64,000 nt of DNA from a bacterium (GTDB lineage: Bacteria > Bacillota > Bacilli > Lactobacillales > Streptococcaceae), in the NCBI GenBank assembly GCA_905221105.1, contig CAJNBW010000004.1, forward strand, positions 72,102 through 136,101, in the 5' to 3' direction. The notes under the pieces are model-generated. The model was given only the letters and a program-made list of their open reading frames with translations, searched no databases and had not been told where the DNA came from. How positions within the stretch are numbered: the stretch's first letter is position 1; every line of letters begins with the position of its first letter. The position numbers were made by a program, and so were the translations under genes. Below, one piece after another: positions 9,972-18,470 of this stretch.

Positions 9972-10655
9972 CTAGTCATTACGACCGAAGATACGTAGAA
10001 TACTTAGGAAAAGATTGATAAAATCAAGATAAATACTGAGAGCCATTGAAACAACCCAGCCTGTCGCCACACGACCTTGCGATTGTTCATAAGCATAGCG
10101 AATTCTTTGGTTGTCCCAAGCAATCAACCCTGAGAAGACCAAGACCATGGCTACGCTAATCATATAATCAAAGAACCCGCTAGCCAAGAAAATATTGACT
10201 ACCATGGCAATCAGCAAACCGATAAGAGCTGCCATCATCGCTCGACCAAGACCACTCAAATCTTTCTTAGTGAACATACCGACTGCCGCCATGATAAAGA
10301 AGAGAAGAGCGCTCGACACAAAGGCTGATAAAACTGTACCCGGAGTATAGAAGGCCACCACAAAACTGAGGGTAAAGCCGTTTAAAACGGAGTATAGTAA
10401 AAATACTGGAAGAGCAGCTGGACTATTCTTTAAGGCCATGTTACTAGCAACGAAGACTAGTGCTAGCTCCGCAACAGTTGCAATGGTCAACCAGAGACGT
10501 CCCTGCATCAAAAAGTAAACCAACTGAGACTGAAAGACCGTCAACATGAGGCCAGATACCAAGGCGGATAGCCCGATTCCTAGTCCAACAAAGGCATAGA
10601 CCTTAGCGTAAAATTGATTGAGACCAGTACGGTCTTGTATAATAGTATGATTCAT
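9972..10655 (-). CDS. Bax inhibitor-1 family membrane protein
   Basis: 227 residues with seven predicted membrane helices and the BI-1/YccA features DRTGLNQFYAKVYAFVGLGIGLSALVSG near the N-terminus and a C-terminal acidic segment (YLDFINLFLSILRIFG). Bacterial relatives such as YetJ act as pH-sensitive Ca2+ leak channels; whether this one does is not shown. Own ribosome binding site (AAAGGAGAAAAG) and terminator. Sits between asnA and the SpoU methyltransferase, all leftward. Confidence 0.88.
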   Translation of the reverse strand: MNHTIIQDRTGLNQFYAKVYAFVGLGIGLSALVSGLMLTVFQSQLVYFLMQGRLWLTIATVAELALVFVASNMALKNSPAALPVFLLYSVLNGFTLSFVVAFYTPGTVLSAFVSSALLFFIMAAVGMFTKKDLSGLGRAMMAALIGLLIAMVVNIFLASGFFDYMISVAMVLVFSGLIAWDNQRIRYAYEQSQGRVATGWVVSMALSIYLDFINLFLSILRIFGRND

Positions 10656-10709
10656 CTTTTCTCCTTTTCTATGAATGTCTTTCCTTGATTATAACAAAGA
10701 AAGTTAAAA

Positions 10710-11450
10710 TTAGCTTAAATGGAAAATCAAAATACCGGCTGCAACTGCAACATTGAGACTCTCTGCCTGACCCTTCATGCTAATGTGAACCAACTGGTCT
10801 GCACTTTCAGCCATGAGGGGACTAATTCCTTGACCCTCATTTCCCATAACCAAGACAAACTGATCTAAATGTGGCACGTCACGATAATCTTTAGAATCCT
10901 TGGAAAGAGTTGTTGCTAGCACAGGGATACCAGCCTTTTTAGCTTCCTCGAGAAGCGCTTGGCTCGACATCCGATAAATGGGCAGATGGAAATGACTGCC
11001 TTGCATAGAACGTAGGGTCTTGAGACTGTAGATGTCTGCCGACTTATCTGAAACAATCACTCCTGTAAAACCTGCTGCATCCGCAGTCCGAATAATGGTT
11101 CCTACATTACCAGGATCTTGCACATCTTCCAAAAATAAGAACTTGCCCTGACTAAAGTCAGCTTCCTCTACTTCTTCTTTTTGAACCACGGCAACAATTC
11201 CCTGTGGAGTCTGAGAATCCGCCAAATCCAGCAAAATATCCTCTGAAACCCAGACAGTTTGTGGAAAAGCAGCTAACTGTTCTTGATAACTTTCTAGGGC
11301 AAAGATTTTCTCAATCGTCACTCCAGCTTGGACAGCTTCTTCAAACAAGTGCCAGCCTTCAATCAAATAGGCAGACTTGCGGTATTTTTTTTGGTGTAAT
11401 TTCTTGGCATTTTTTACCACAGAATTGGCTTTTGAGGTTATAATAGTCAT
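10710..11450 (-). CDS. SpoU/TrmH family RNA 2'-O-methyltransferase
   Basis: About 246 residues: an N-terminal RNA-binding substrate domain (about 1-90), then the SPOUT knot with LFLEDVQDPGNVGTIIRTADAAG, LVMGNEGQGI and the C-terminal SLNVAVAAGILIF. Likely a 23S rRNA ribose methyltransferase of the RlmB/TrmH type; the exact target nucleotide is unknown. An in-frame TTG at 11468 overlaps the -10 box, so ATG at 11450 is the start. The -10 hexamer TATAAT (11462-11457) in an extended TGTTATAAT ends 6 bases before this ATG, so the message is predicted leaderless. Divergent from acyP. Confidence 0.87.
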   Translation of the reverse strand: MTIITSKANSVVKNAKKLHQKKYRKSAYLIEGWHLFEEAVQAGVTIEKIFALESYQEQLAAFPQTVWVSEDILLDLADSQTPQGIVAVVQKEEVEEADFSQGKFLFLEDVQDPGNVGTIIRTADAAGFTGVIVSDKSADIYSLKTLRSMQGSHFHLPIYRMSSQALLEEAKKAGIPVLATTLSKDSKDYRDVPHLDQFVLVMGNEGQGISPLMAESADQLVHISMKGQAESLNVAVAAGILIFHLS

Positions 11451-11456
11451 AGAAAT

Positions 11457-11465
11457 ATTATAACA
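11457..11465 (-). promoter_or_regulatory. Extended -10 promoter 6 bases from the SpoU-gene start
   Basis: Minus-strand TGTTATAAT, then ATTTCT, then ATG. The geometry is the same as at the rsuA and DUF1146 genes in this window. Confidence 0.7.
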
Positions 11466-11483
11466 CAATCAAAGGGGTTTGGT

Positions 11484-11762
11484 ATGCAAAAGGTTAGAAT
11501 GATTGCCCAAGGCAGGGTTCAGGGAGTCGGCTTTCGTTGGGGTGTTTACAGCCTGGCGCTTGAAATTGGTGGCATCACAGGCCGAGTATGGAATAACGAC
11601 GATGGCACAGTCGAAATCTTAGCTCAAGCAGACTCATCTGCCATCATGGCGAAATTTATCCAAGAAATACGAAAAGGACCCACACCTTTTTCAAAAGTCA
11701 GCTACTTAGATGTCCAACTGAGCAACTTTCCTCCTTACCCTGACTTCAAAATTGCAAATTAG
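11484..11762 (+). CDS. acyP: Acylphosphatase
   Basis: Small cytoplasmic enzyme hydrolysing acyl phosphates. 92 residues with the signature GRVQGVGFRWGVYSLALEIGG: the catalytic arginine lies in VGFRW and the catalytic asparagine in GRVWNNDDGTVEI. Length is normal. Preceded by AAAGGGG at good spacing from the ATG. It is divergent from the SpoU methyltransferase and lies upstream of yidC in the same direction, as in pneumococci. Confidence 0.92.
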   Translation: MQKVRMIAQGRVQGVGFRWGVYSLALEIGGITGRVWNNDDGTVEILAQADSSAIMAKFIQEIRKGPTPFSKVSYLDVQLSNFPPYPDFKIAN

Positions 11763-11839
11763 GTCTCTAGAACTATTGTATATTTTGTAAAAAAACAGTA
11801 GAATAGAAAGGTATAATTTTTAAAGAAGGAATAAAAACA

Positions 11840-12766
11840 GTGAAATCTATTAAACGTTTTGCACTCTCAGCTATGGGAGTGGCTATGTTGCTTGTCTTGA
11901 CTGGCTGTGTCAATGTCGATAAAGCCACAGGCCAGCCAACAGGATTTATTTGGAATACTATCGGAGCGCCTATGGCTGAAGCTATCAAGTACTTCGCCAA
12001 TGACAAGGGACTTGGTTTTGGGGTTGGTATCATCATCGTAACCATTATCGTGCGCTTGATTATCTTGCCACTTGGTATCTACCAATCATGGAAGGCAACG
12101 CTTCACTCTGAAAAAATGAACGCCCTCAAGCACGTCCTTGAGCCACATCAGACTCGTCTCAAGGAAGCAACAACTCAAGAAGAAAAACTAGAAGCCCAAC
12201 AAGCTCTCTTTGCCGCTCAAAAAGAGCATGGCATCAGCATGTTTGGTGGTGTAGGATGTTTCCCTATCCTCCTTCAAATGCCTTTCTTCTCTGCTATCTA
12301 CTTTGCTGCCCAACATACTGAAGGGGTTGCTCAAGCAAGCTACCTAGGAATTCCTCTAGGTTCTCCAAGTATGATTTTAGTTGCCTGCGCTGGTGTCCTT
12401 TACTATCTTCAATCACTCCTTTCACTTCACGGAGTAGAAGATGAAATGCAAAGAGAACAAATCAAGAAAATGATTTACATGAGCCCACTCATGATTGTCG
12501 TCTTCTCCCTCTTCTCACCAGCTAGTGTTACACTTTACTGGGTTGTCGGTGGTTTCATGATGATTCTCCAACAGTTTATCGTCAACTATATCGTTCGTCC
12601 AAAACTTCGCAAAAAAGTCCGTGAAGAATTGGCTAAGAACCCACCAAAAGCAAGTGCATTCTCAACAGCAAACGGACGAAAAGACGTTACCCCTGAACAA
12701 CCAACTGCTATCACAAGTAAGAAAAAACACAAAAATCGCAACGCTGGAAAACAACGTTCGAGATAA
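11840..12766 (+). CDS. yidC: Membrane protein insertase YidC/OxaA
   Basis: Inserts proteins into the cytoplasmic membrane alone or with SecYEG. 308 residues: lipoprotein signal with LTGC (Cys23), five membrane helices typical of Gram-positive YidC, the conserved hydrophilic-groove arginine in IIVTIIVRLIILPLG, and a basic tail (KKKHKNRNAGKQRSR) that contacts the ribosome. GTG start at 11840 preceded by GAAGGAAT. A TATAAT about 20-25 bases upstream suggests its own promoter in addition to acyP read-through. Streptococci have two YidC paralogues; the tail length suggests the YidC2 type, but this is tentative. Confidence 0.92.
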   Translation: MKSIKRFALSAMGVAMLLVLTGCVNVDKATGQPTGFIWNTIGAPMAEAIKYFANDKGLGFGVGIIIVTIIVRLIILPLGIYQSWKATLHSEKMNALKHVLEPHQTRLKEATTQEEKLEAQQALFAAQKEHGISMFGGVGCFPILLQMPFFSAIYFAAQHTEGVAQASYLGIPLGSPSMILVACAGVLYYLQSLLSLHGVEDEMQREQIKKMIYMSPLMIVVFSLFSPASVTLYWVVGGFMMILQQFIVNYIVRPKLRKKVREELAKNPPKASAFSTANGRKDVTPEQPTAITSKKKHKNRNAGKQRSR

Positions 12767-12798
12767 AGCTCATCCAAATGGCTCCAAAATCAAAAAAG

Positions 12799-12840
12799 CG
12801 CATAATATCAAGTACTAAAAAGCTTGATATTATGCGTTTT
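12799..12840 (+). terminator. Terminator after yidC
   Basis: A perfect 14-base stem, CGCATAATATCAAG with CTTGATATTATGCG, 10-base loop, then TTTT. The rest of 12841-12912 shows nothing I can name. Confidence 0.85.
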
Positions 12841-12912
12841 AACATGGAAAAATTTACTGAATTTTCTACTCAAACAATTTTCCTAGCTATTGTGGTTCTA
12901 TATAACATTTGT

Positions 12913-13887
12913 CTACAATTTAATATTTTGTACCCCCATAATTCCATCACCAATAATAGATACAATTCTTGAACCAATTATTTTTTCTACAAAAACAAAT
13001 AAGAAAATTATTAATAATATATAAAGGAATTTAATGTAAAAACTATCTAACTTAACTTTAAATTGGTTAAGATTATTGACACATCCAATTGTCAAAACTA
13101 AAAAACTTGTAAGACGAAACAGGAAAATTAAGGCAATTACTTTTACAAATGAATCAATTCCTGAAACCTGTTGAGTCAATAATTTCCAATATGTTAGAAT
13201 ATAGGCAGAAAAATCTTGTTGAATAGGCATTTCTGGTATTCTTCCTGAATTCTGGATAATGAATTTTGCTGGGAGTGACCATACTGATACAAACAATAGG
13301 ATATTCGAAATCATTGCAATTGTAGTAAAGCCTAATCTTTCACTTGCATATAATTTCCACCCCACTTTAATTTTCACTAGGTTCGCTACCACTACAGGAA
13401 ACATCAGAATAGCTAAATGGAGGCAACCCAGTAAACACATAACATAGAAATAAGTATTATATGAAACCAGCTCCTTCCAATGATTCATTAACAAAGTATA
13501 TAACTGAAGTCCACCATTTTTACCAGCATCAGGAATTGAAGCAAATATAGTATCAAAGTATAAATTTATAATCTTCCAGAAAAACTGCCCCACTGATACT
13601 GCTAGTATTACACTACTAAGTAGAGTATTAATTAATGGATAATACCATTTTCCTAAAATACTTTTAGATGGGTGTTTCAACGTTTCTAAAAGCCATAATG
13701 GATATGAAAGTGAGGTCGTAGTATTCGGAGAAATACTAAAGTTATTATTTAATTTTTCCGAATCTTCCTTACTTTTTTCATGTTCGATTGTAAATTCTCC
13801 TTTTGCAAAGGCTTCTGCTAATTCTTCCTCATTTGGTAATCGATCATTAATAACTTTGAAAAATTCAATCCATTTCTCTTTAGTCAT
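12913..13887 (-). CDS. Polytopic membrane protein with N-terminal W-x3-F...NGR-like motif (cassette gene 3)
   Basis: 324 residues, function unknown. Residues 1-32 (KEKWIEFFKVINDRLPNEEELAEAFAKGEF) form an acidic helical motif closely related to the start of the next two upstream genes. A charged linker (33-55) leads to about five or six hydrophobic helices from roughly residue 85 to 315. It resembles streptococcal DUF6574-type proteins by memory, which I cannot verify. AT-rich compared with neighbours. It overlaps the upstream gene by 8 bases, so the two are translated together. No catalytic motif is visible; a role as membrane partner of the two single-pass proteins is inference. Confidence 0.7.
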   Translation of the reverse strand: MTKEKWIEFFKVINDRLPNEEELAEAFAKGEFTIEHEKSKEDSEKLNNNFSISPNTTTSLSYPLWLLETLKHPSKSILGKWYYPLINTLLSSVILAVSVGQFFWKIINLYFDTIFASIPDAGKNGGLQLYTLLMNHWKELVSYNTYFYVMCLLGCLHLAILMFPVVVANLVKIKVGWKLYASERLGFTTIAMISNILLFVSVWSLPAKFIIQNSGRIPEMPIQQDFSAYILTYWKLLTQQVSGIDSFVKVIALIFLFRLTSFLVLTIGCVNNLNQFKVKLDSFYIKFLYILLIIFLFVFVEKIIGSRIVSIIGDGIMGVQNIKL

Positions 13888-14788
13888 TTGCTATCTCCTT
13901 CTCTTTAGATTCCAATTCTAATTTCTTAGCATCTCGATCCGAACGTAATTGAGTTAATTTAGCTTCTTCTGACTCGAGTTGACTAGTATCCGGTCTAACT
14001 CTATAATAAACATCATCTGGTCGCGCCAACATGGCTTCATATTGTTGTCCAGCAAAAAGTCTATCTTCATCGTGATTTGTCTTGTCTGTCAACTTTCCAT
14101 CATCAGAAGGTTTCATGACTATTCCTCCAGGGACAGCCACAACAATAAAACCTCCTACTAGCTCATTTTTGATATGGGCGCTGACGCCTTCTACATATTC
14201 AAATTTAGAAGCTGAATTTCTATTCTTCAAATGTGAATGACTATTATCTAATTCAATAATTGCTTCAGTTTGTTTATTATTAACTAACCATGTAGCTTGT
14301 ATTTCTCCCGAATCATTGATAAGCCATTGATTACCAGAAGGGGAACGCCACTCACCTTGTAAACTAGATAAATCATTCTTTCTTATTGATTCAATATCTA
14401 GTTTTGGAACAAAAGTTTCTTCTTTTAGTTTCTCTACAAGTTTCTCTGACTCAATTATTTTATTATCCAAATCAGTTAACTGATCTTTGATTTTTTGAAT
14501 CTCCTCTTGTTTTTCTTTTTTTAATTTCTCTAATTGTTCTTGCTTCTTCTCTTCGTCAGTAGTAGAAGAAGTTGTTACCTGACTATTATTCTTTCCTACT
14601 ATAGAATTCAATGAAAATCCAGCTATCCCAATAATTACTATAAGAGCAAGAAAAATTCCTAAATAAAATTTTATATTTTTTGATTTTGAAATGATTTTCT
14701 GTTCAGAATGAGCTTCTGCTAATTCCGATACAGTCGGTTTACGACCATTAATTTCTTCAAAATGTTTAATCCATTGTTTTTCTTTCAT
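13880..14788 (-). CDS. Single-pass coiled-coil membrane protein with DUF6287-like domain (cassette gene 2)
   Basis: 302 residues, function unknown. Order: N-terminal shared motif (residues 1-31, QWIKHFEEINGRKPTVSELAEA), membrane helix about 40-62, Lys/Glu-rich coiled coil 78-124, an extracellular domain about 128-260 that looks like DUF6287 from streptococcal lipoproteins (SLQGEWRSPSGNQW, AGQQYEAMLARPDDVYYRVRP), and a second short coiled coil 265-300. Orientation (N-terminus in, domain outside) follows from the single helix. It overlaps the downstream gene and lies about 50 bases after the upstream one. The DUF assignment is from memory. Confidence 0.72.
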   Translation of the reverse strand: MKEKQWIKHFEEINGRKPTVSELAEAHSEQKIISKSKNIKFYLGIFLALIVIIGIAGFSLNSIVGKNNSQVTTSSTTDEEKKQEQLEKLKKEKQEEIQKIKDQLTDLDNKIIESEKLVEKLKEETFVPKLDIESIRKNDLSSLQGEWRSPSGNQWLINDSGEIQATWLVNNKQTEAIIELDNSHSHLKNRNSASKFEYVEGVSAHIKNELVGGFIVVAVPGGIVMKPSDDGKLTDKTNHDEDRLFAGQQYEAMLARPDDVYYRVRPDTSQLESEEAKLTQLRSDRDAKKLELESKEKEIAND

Positions 14789-14839
14789 CAGAATCTCCTA
14801 TTTTAATTGATACTGTTAATAATTTCGTACCCTAACAAA

Positions 14840-16054
14840 TTATTTTACACTTCCGATTTCAATCCAAATCATATCATCTGAATTAACAGCTTCAACACTA
14901 TCCAGTAGGTTATCTACTTCAATTTGTGTATATTTTTTACCTTTTTCATCCTTTATAGAAATATCTTTTGTTTTCATATCTCGTTCAGCTGTAATCTCTA
15001 GAGTCTTTTTTAATTGAGTCCCTAATTCATTAAATTTATATTGTGCATATACGCTTGAAAATCCACTGTGTGAACCTCTAAACCAAAAACTACCATCACT
15101 CATCGGTGTGAGGAAATAACGATATCCGAGCAATGAAACATTATCTATAATCTTCCCATTGTTTAATGTAAACACATTGTAAACTGTCAGATCCCAACCT
15201 ATAAATTGACTAGTTCTTCTAGAATCCTTTGCAAATTTTTCCTTATTTCCTCCTGCAACAATCAATTCATTTACTCCGTTATGATCAAAATCGTATAGAG
15301 CATAATATAGTTTATAAGGTTTAGTTTTTCCAACTGAAAAAATTTCAAAGTTTACATAACTCATATCGGGAGTATAATTACCGACTTTTAAAGCTTTAAG
15401 ATAGTTATCAATTACCGGCTGATAATCTTTCATAGTTCCTTTTATATTTTCATTTATTTGTGTCTCAATAGAACTAATTTTATATTCTGTATCTTTTTTA
15501 ATAAGTATCCAATTCGTAGTATAAAAAACAATCTCAGTCTTTTCATCATTCTTTGTTATTTTTTGAATTGATTGAGTTGTGAAGCCAATTTTATCGTTTA
15601 AAATTTTATAGTCTTTTGTTTGTTCTTTTTTTGTTTCAATAGACTGAACATTAAATCCACCTACTTCTTGCACTACTTTTTTATACGAATCATTATAATT
15701 ATTATTATCAAAATATGATGAGAAGACATTAGATTTATTATTAACAGATTCATCTAAACTTTTTAGATATTCAAGTACGAATTTATCGATCTCTTGTTCT
15801 TGATTTTTATCCAATGTAGCTATTTGTGAATATTTATAAAAATAACTATCTGATTTTGTCCACTTGACATAGGATTGATAAGCAAAAAATGAAACTATAA
15901 CTGTAGCTAAAACTAAAGTAGCAATAATTAGTCTGATCCACTTCTTTCTTTTTTCCCCTATCTTATTTTCTGATAGAAACTTAGCAAACTCTTCTGGAGT
16001 TGGTTTGCGACCATTTTGTTCCTCAAATTGTTTTACCCATTCCTTATTGTCCAT
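14840..16054 (-). CDS. Single-pass membrane protein with large extracellular domain (cassette gene 1)
   Basis: 404 residues, function unknown. Residues 1-33 carry the shared motif (EWVKQFEEQNGRKPTPEEFAKF), then a basic stretch, a membrane helix about 39-60, and a roughly 340-residue outer domain. That domain has NTF2-like or TcaA-like alternation in its first half (inference) and a DFDHNGVNELIVAGG segment (about 255-269), an EF-hand-like or FG-GAP-like calcium loop. The start at 16054 is chosen over an in-frame upstream ATG because AGGAGGAGACAG precedes it. First gene of the three-gene cassette. Confidence 0.72.
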   Translation of the reverse strand: MDNKEWVKQFEEQNGRKPTPEEFAKFLSENKIGEKRKKWIRLIIATLVLATVIVSFFAYQSYVKWTKSDSYFYKYSQIATLDKNQEQEIDKFVLEYLKSLDESVNNKSNVFSSYFDNNNYNDSYKKVVQEVGGFNVQSIETKKEQTKDYKILNDKIGFTTQSIQKITKNDEKTEIVFYTTNWILIKKDTEYKISSIETQINENIKGTMKDYQPVIDNYLKALKVGNYTPDMSYVNFEIFSVGKTKPYKLYYALYDFDHNGVNELIVAGGNKEKFAKDSRRTSQFIGWDLTVYNVFTLNNGKIIDNVSLLGYRYFLTPMSDGSFWFRGSHSGFSSVYAQYKFNELGTQLKKTLEITAERDMKTKDISIKDEKGKKYTQIEVDNLLDSVEAVNSDDMIWIEIGSVK

Positions 16055-16092
16055 CTGTCTCCTCCTAATATTAATTAACAATAAAAAACTAC

Positions 16093-16120
16093 GTTTCATA
16101 TTTAAGTAAACATATGAAAC
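16093..16120 (-). promoter_or_regulatory. Inverted repeat at the predicted start of the cassette transcript
   Basis: GTTTCATAT and ATATGAAAC, perfect 9-base arms around a 10-base loop. It begins about 7 bases after the -10 box, so it spans roughly +1 to +28. It could be an operator or a 5' mRNA hairpin. Confidence 0.6.
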
Positions 16121-16126
16121 AAATAT

Positions 16127-16154
16127 ATTTTAACACATATTTATCCCATTTCAA
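16127..16154 (-). promoter_or_regulatory. Promoter of the three-gene membrane cassette
   Basis: Minus-strand TTGAAA (16154-16149), 16-base spacer, TAAAAT (16132-16127). It lies 73 bases upstream of the first ATG. No other gene sits between it and pflA. Confidence 0.6.
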
Positions 16155-16241
16155 ATACCTCAACTAAACAATTTATCTTATTTTTATTCTTTAAGTTCAT
16201 AACATACTAAATACAATTCCGCTACTTTTCACCTCAATTTT

Positions 16242-16268
16242 AAAAGCCCGATGTTCCCATCAGGCTTC
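16242..16268 (-). terminator. Terminator after pflA
   Basis: AAGCCTGATG-GGAA-CATCGGGCTTTT on the minus strand, a few bases after the pflA stop codon. T runs flank both sides. Confidence 0.8.
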
Positions 16269-16272
16269 TTTT

Positions 16273-17067
16273 TTATCCATGTACACGTTTCATATAGTCT
16301 TGATAACTTTCTGTATCCATGAGTTTCTTGGCATTCTTAACACGGTCTGCTGTTGGTGGTTTGACTCCTTCGAGTGAATATGGAATCCCAAGTTCACGCC
16401 ACTTGAACTCACCCATGGTGTGATAAGGCAGAATTTCAAACTTATCAACATTTTTGAGGGTCTTGACGAACTTACCAAGTTCAATCAAGTCATCGTCTCT
16501 GTCTGTCAAACCTGGAACTAGCACGTGGCGAATCCAGACAGGTTTTCCAATATCTGATAGATACTGGGCACAGGCCAGGATGTTTTTATTGGTTTGGCTA
16601 GTGACAATCTTGTGCTGTTCTTCGTTGATTTCCTTGATATCCAAGAGAACCAAGTCAGTGACTGCCATGAGCTTGTCAAACTTTTCAAGGTAACGTGGTT
16701 TATTACGGAATGGAAGGGCACAGGTATCCAAAGTACAGTGGATTCCTTGTTCTTTAGCCTTGGTGAAGAGGGCAATCAGGAAATCAATCTGCAAGAGAGC
16801 TTCTCCTCCACTGACTGTAATCCCACCCTTATTCCCCCAGAAACCGCGGTAACGCAAGGCTTCTGTCAAGACATCATCTACCGTCCGTTCACGTGATTTA
16901 TTGGACTCCATAGCCCAAGTGTCCGGGTTGTGGCAATACTGGCAACGCATGTGACAGCCCTGCAAAAAGACAATAAAGCGAATCCCAGGCCCATCTACTG
17001 ACCCAAAGCTTTCTGTCGAATGCACCATTCCTGTCACTTGTCCATAATCAATTGTTTCTTCAGACAT
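16273..17067 (-). CDS. pflA: Pyruvate formate-lyase activating enzyme
   Basis: Radical-SAM enzyme that installs the glycyl radical on pyruvate formate-lyase, needed for mixed-acid fermentation without oxygen. 264 residues, with the cluster motif C38-x3-C42-x2-C45 in QGCHMRCQYCHNPDTW, then GGITVSGGEALLQ for SAM binding and RHVLVPGLTD later. Full length. It is monocistronic: its promoter -10 (TATAAT, minus strand, 17107-17102) lies upstream and a cre-like palindrome lies between it and the ATG, which fits carbon control of formate metabolism. Confidence 0.94.
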   Translation of the reverse strand: MSEETIDYGQVTGMVHSTESFGSVDGPGIRFIVFLQGCHMRCQYCHNPDTWAMESNKSRERTVDDVLTEALRYRGFWGNKGGITVSGGEALLQIDFLIALFTKAKEQGIHCTLDTCALPFRNKPRYLEKFDKLMAVTDLVLLDIKEINEEQHKIVTSQTNKNILACAQYLSDIGKPVWIRHVLVPGLTDRDDDLIELGKFVKTLKNVDKFEILPYHTMGEFKWRELGIPYSLEGVKPPTADRVKNAKKLMDTESYQDYMKRVHG

Positions 17068-17080
17068 ATCGTTACCTTCC

Positions 17081-17096
17081 TTGAAAACGTTTTATA
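17081..17096 (-). promoter_or_regulatory. cre-like site at the pflA transcription start
   Basis: On the plus strand TTGAAAACGTTTTATA, with AAAACGTTTT as a perfect core; two mismatches to WTGNNARCGNWWWCAW. It overlaps the expected start of transcription downstream of TATAAT (17107-17102 on the minus strand), where CcpA binding would repress. Confidence 0.45.
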
Positions 17097-17192
17097 GTTT
17101 TATTATATCACGACTTGAAGGAAAAACAAGATTTTTGCCTATTTTTTAGAAAGCAATCTGTTTTTCAATTTCATTTTCAATCTATTCTCAGA

Positions 17193-18443
17193 TTATTCTT
17201 CAAAATCAAAGCCATACAAGGTTGCAAAATAGTCCTCAGGGCGCTCTGCACGGCGGATTTGACTCGCTTTACCTTCTTCGGTATAGAGGATTTCCGCAGA
17301 ACGTAATTTGGCATTATACTGGTAGCCCATCGAAAAACCGTGGGCACCTGTATCATGAATTACAAGTAAATCACCGATTTCTGTATGAGGCAGTTCACGA
17401 TTCACTGCAAATTTATCATTGTTTTCGCAGAGAGAACCGACCACATCTACCACCTCAGCTGGTCCATCTGGGTGGGTCAGATTGGTGATATGGTGGTAGG
17501 CTCCGTACATGGCTGGACGCATGAGGTTGACTGCTGACGCATCCACACCTAGATAGGTACGGTAAGTTTTTTTCTTATGAGTGACTCTTGTGACGAGAGC
17601 ACCGTGAGGGGCTAACATGAAACGCCCCAATTCGGTGAAAATCTTAACCTGAGCAAGACCTGCTGGTGTAAGGATTTCTTCATACACCTTACGAACTCCC
17701 TCACCAATCAAGGCGATATCGTTTGGCTCCTGTTCAGGACGATAGTTAACACCAATACCACCAGAAAGATTGATAAAGTCTAGCGAAATACCCAACTTTT
17801 CCTTTATTTCAACAGCCAATTCAAAGAGCTGGCGGGCTAACTCTGGATAATAGAGATGGGTCACCGTATTGGATGCTAGGAAGGAGTGAATCCCAAAGGT
17901 CTTAGCTCCTTTTTCCTTCAAGATAGCAAAGGCTTCAAAGAGCTGGTCCTTAGTCATTCCAAACTTGGCTTCTCCAGGATTGTCCATAATGTCTGTTCCC
18001 AGTTCAAAAACACCGCCAGGATTGTAACGACAAGAGATAATTTCTGGAATGCCTGCTGCACGCTCTAGATGTTCAATATCTTCAAAGGCATCCAAGTTAA
18101 TGGTTGCACCCAATTCACGCGCATAGGCATATTCCTTGTATGGCGTGTTGTTAGAAGAGAACATAATCTCAGAACCCGGAAAGTTCAGTTTATGGCTCAT
18201 CAAGAGCTCTACATAACTAGAGCAGTCCACACCGCAGCCTTCCTCTTGAAGGATTTTCAAGATAGCTGGTGTTGGAGTTGCCTTAACTGCAAAATATTCC
18301 TTAAAACCTTTGTTCCAAGAAAAGGCTTGGTTGACGGCTCTTGCCTTCTCACGAATTCCCTTCTCATCATACAAGTGAAAGGGAGTTGGGAACTCAGCAA
18401 CAATCGCTTCTAAGTCTTCTCTATTGATAAATGGTGTTTTCAT
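17193..18443 (-). CDS. lysA: Diaminopimelate decarboxylase
   Basis: PLP enzyme making lysine from meso-diaminopimelate, the last step of lysine synthesis; streptococci of this group use lysine in peptidoglycan. 416 residues with alanine-racemase-like N-terminal barrel: PLP lysine Lys54 in YFAVKATPTP, the PLP-phosphate glycine loop in LSGGIGVNY, and the C-terminal active-site cysteine in VGSLCENNDKF. Family length is normal. The alternative carboxynorspermidine decarboxylase is less likely given these motifs. Lies between pflA and purR, all leftward. Confidence 0.88.
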   Translation of the reverse strand: MKTPFINREDLEAIVAEFPTPFHLYDEKGIREKARAVNQAFSWNKGFKEYFAVKATPTPAILKILQEEGCGVDCSSYVELLMSHKLNFPGSEIMFSSNNTPYKEYAYARELGATINLDAFEDIEHLERAAGIPEIISCRYNPGGVFELGTDIMDNPGEAKFGMTKDQLFEAFAILKEKGAKTFGIHSFLASNTVTHLYYPELARQLFELAVEIKEKLGISLDFINLSGGIGVNYRPEQEPNDIALIGEGVRKVYEEILTPAGLAQVKIFTELGRFMLAPHGALVTRVTHKKKTYRTYLGVDASAVNLMRPAMYGAYHHITNLTHPDGPAEVVDVVGSLCENNDKFAVNRELPHTEIGDLLVIHDTGAHGFSMGYQYNAKLRSAEILYTEEGKASQIRRAERPEDYFATLYGFDFEE

Positions 18444-18470
18444 AAGCTTCCTTCTATTCTATTTGCAAAG

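Noticed and set aside
14840..16099. Longer start of cassette gene 1 at 16099
   Set aside because: The ATG at 16054 has a strong AGGAGGAGACAG site and gives the motif shared by all three cassette proteins.
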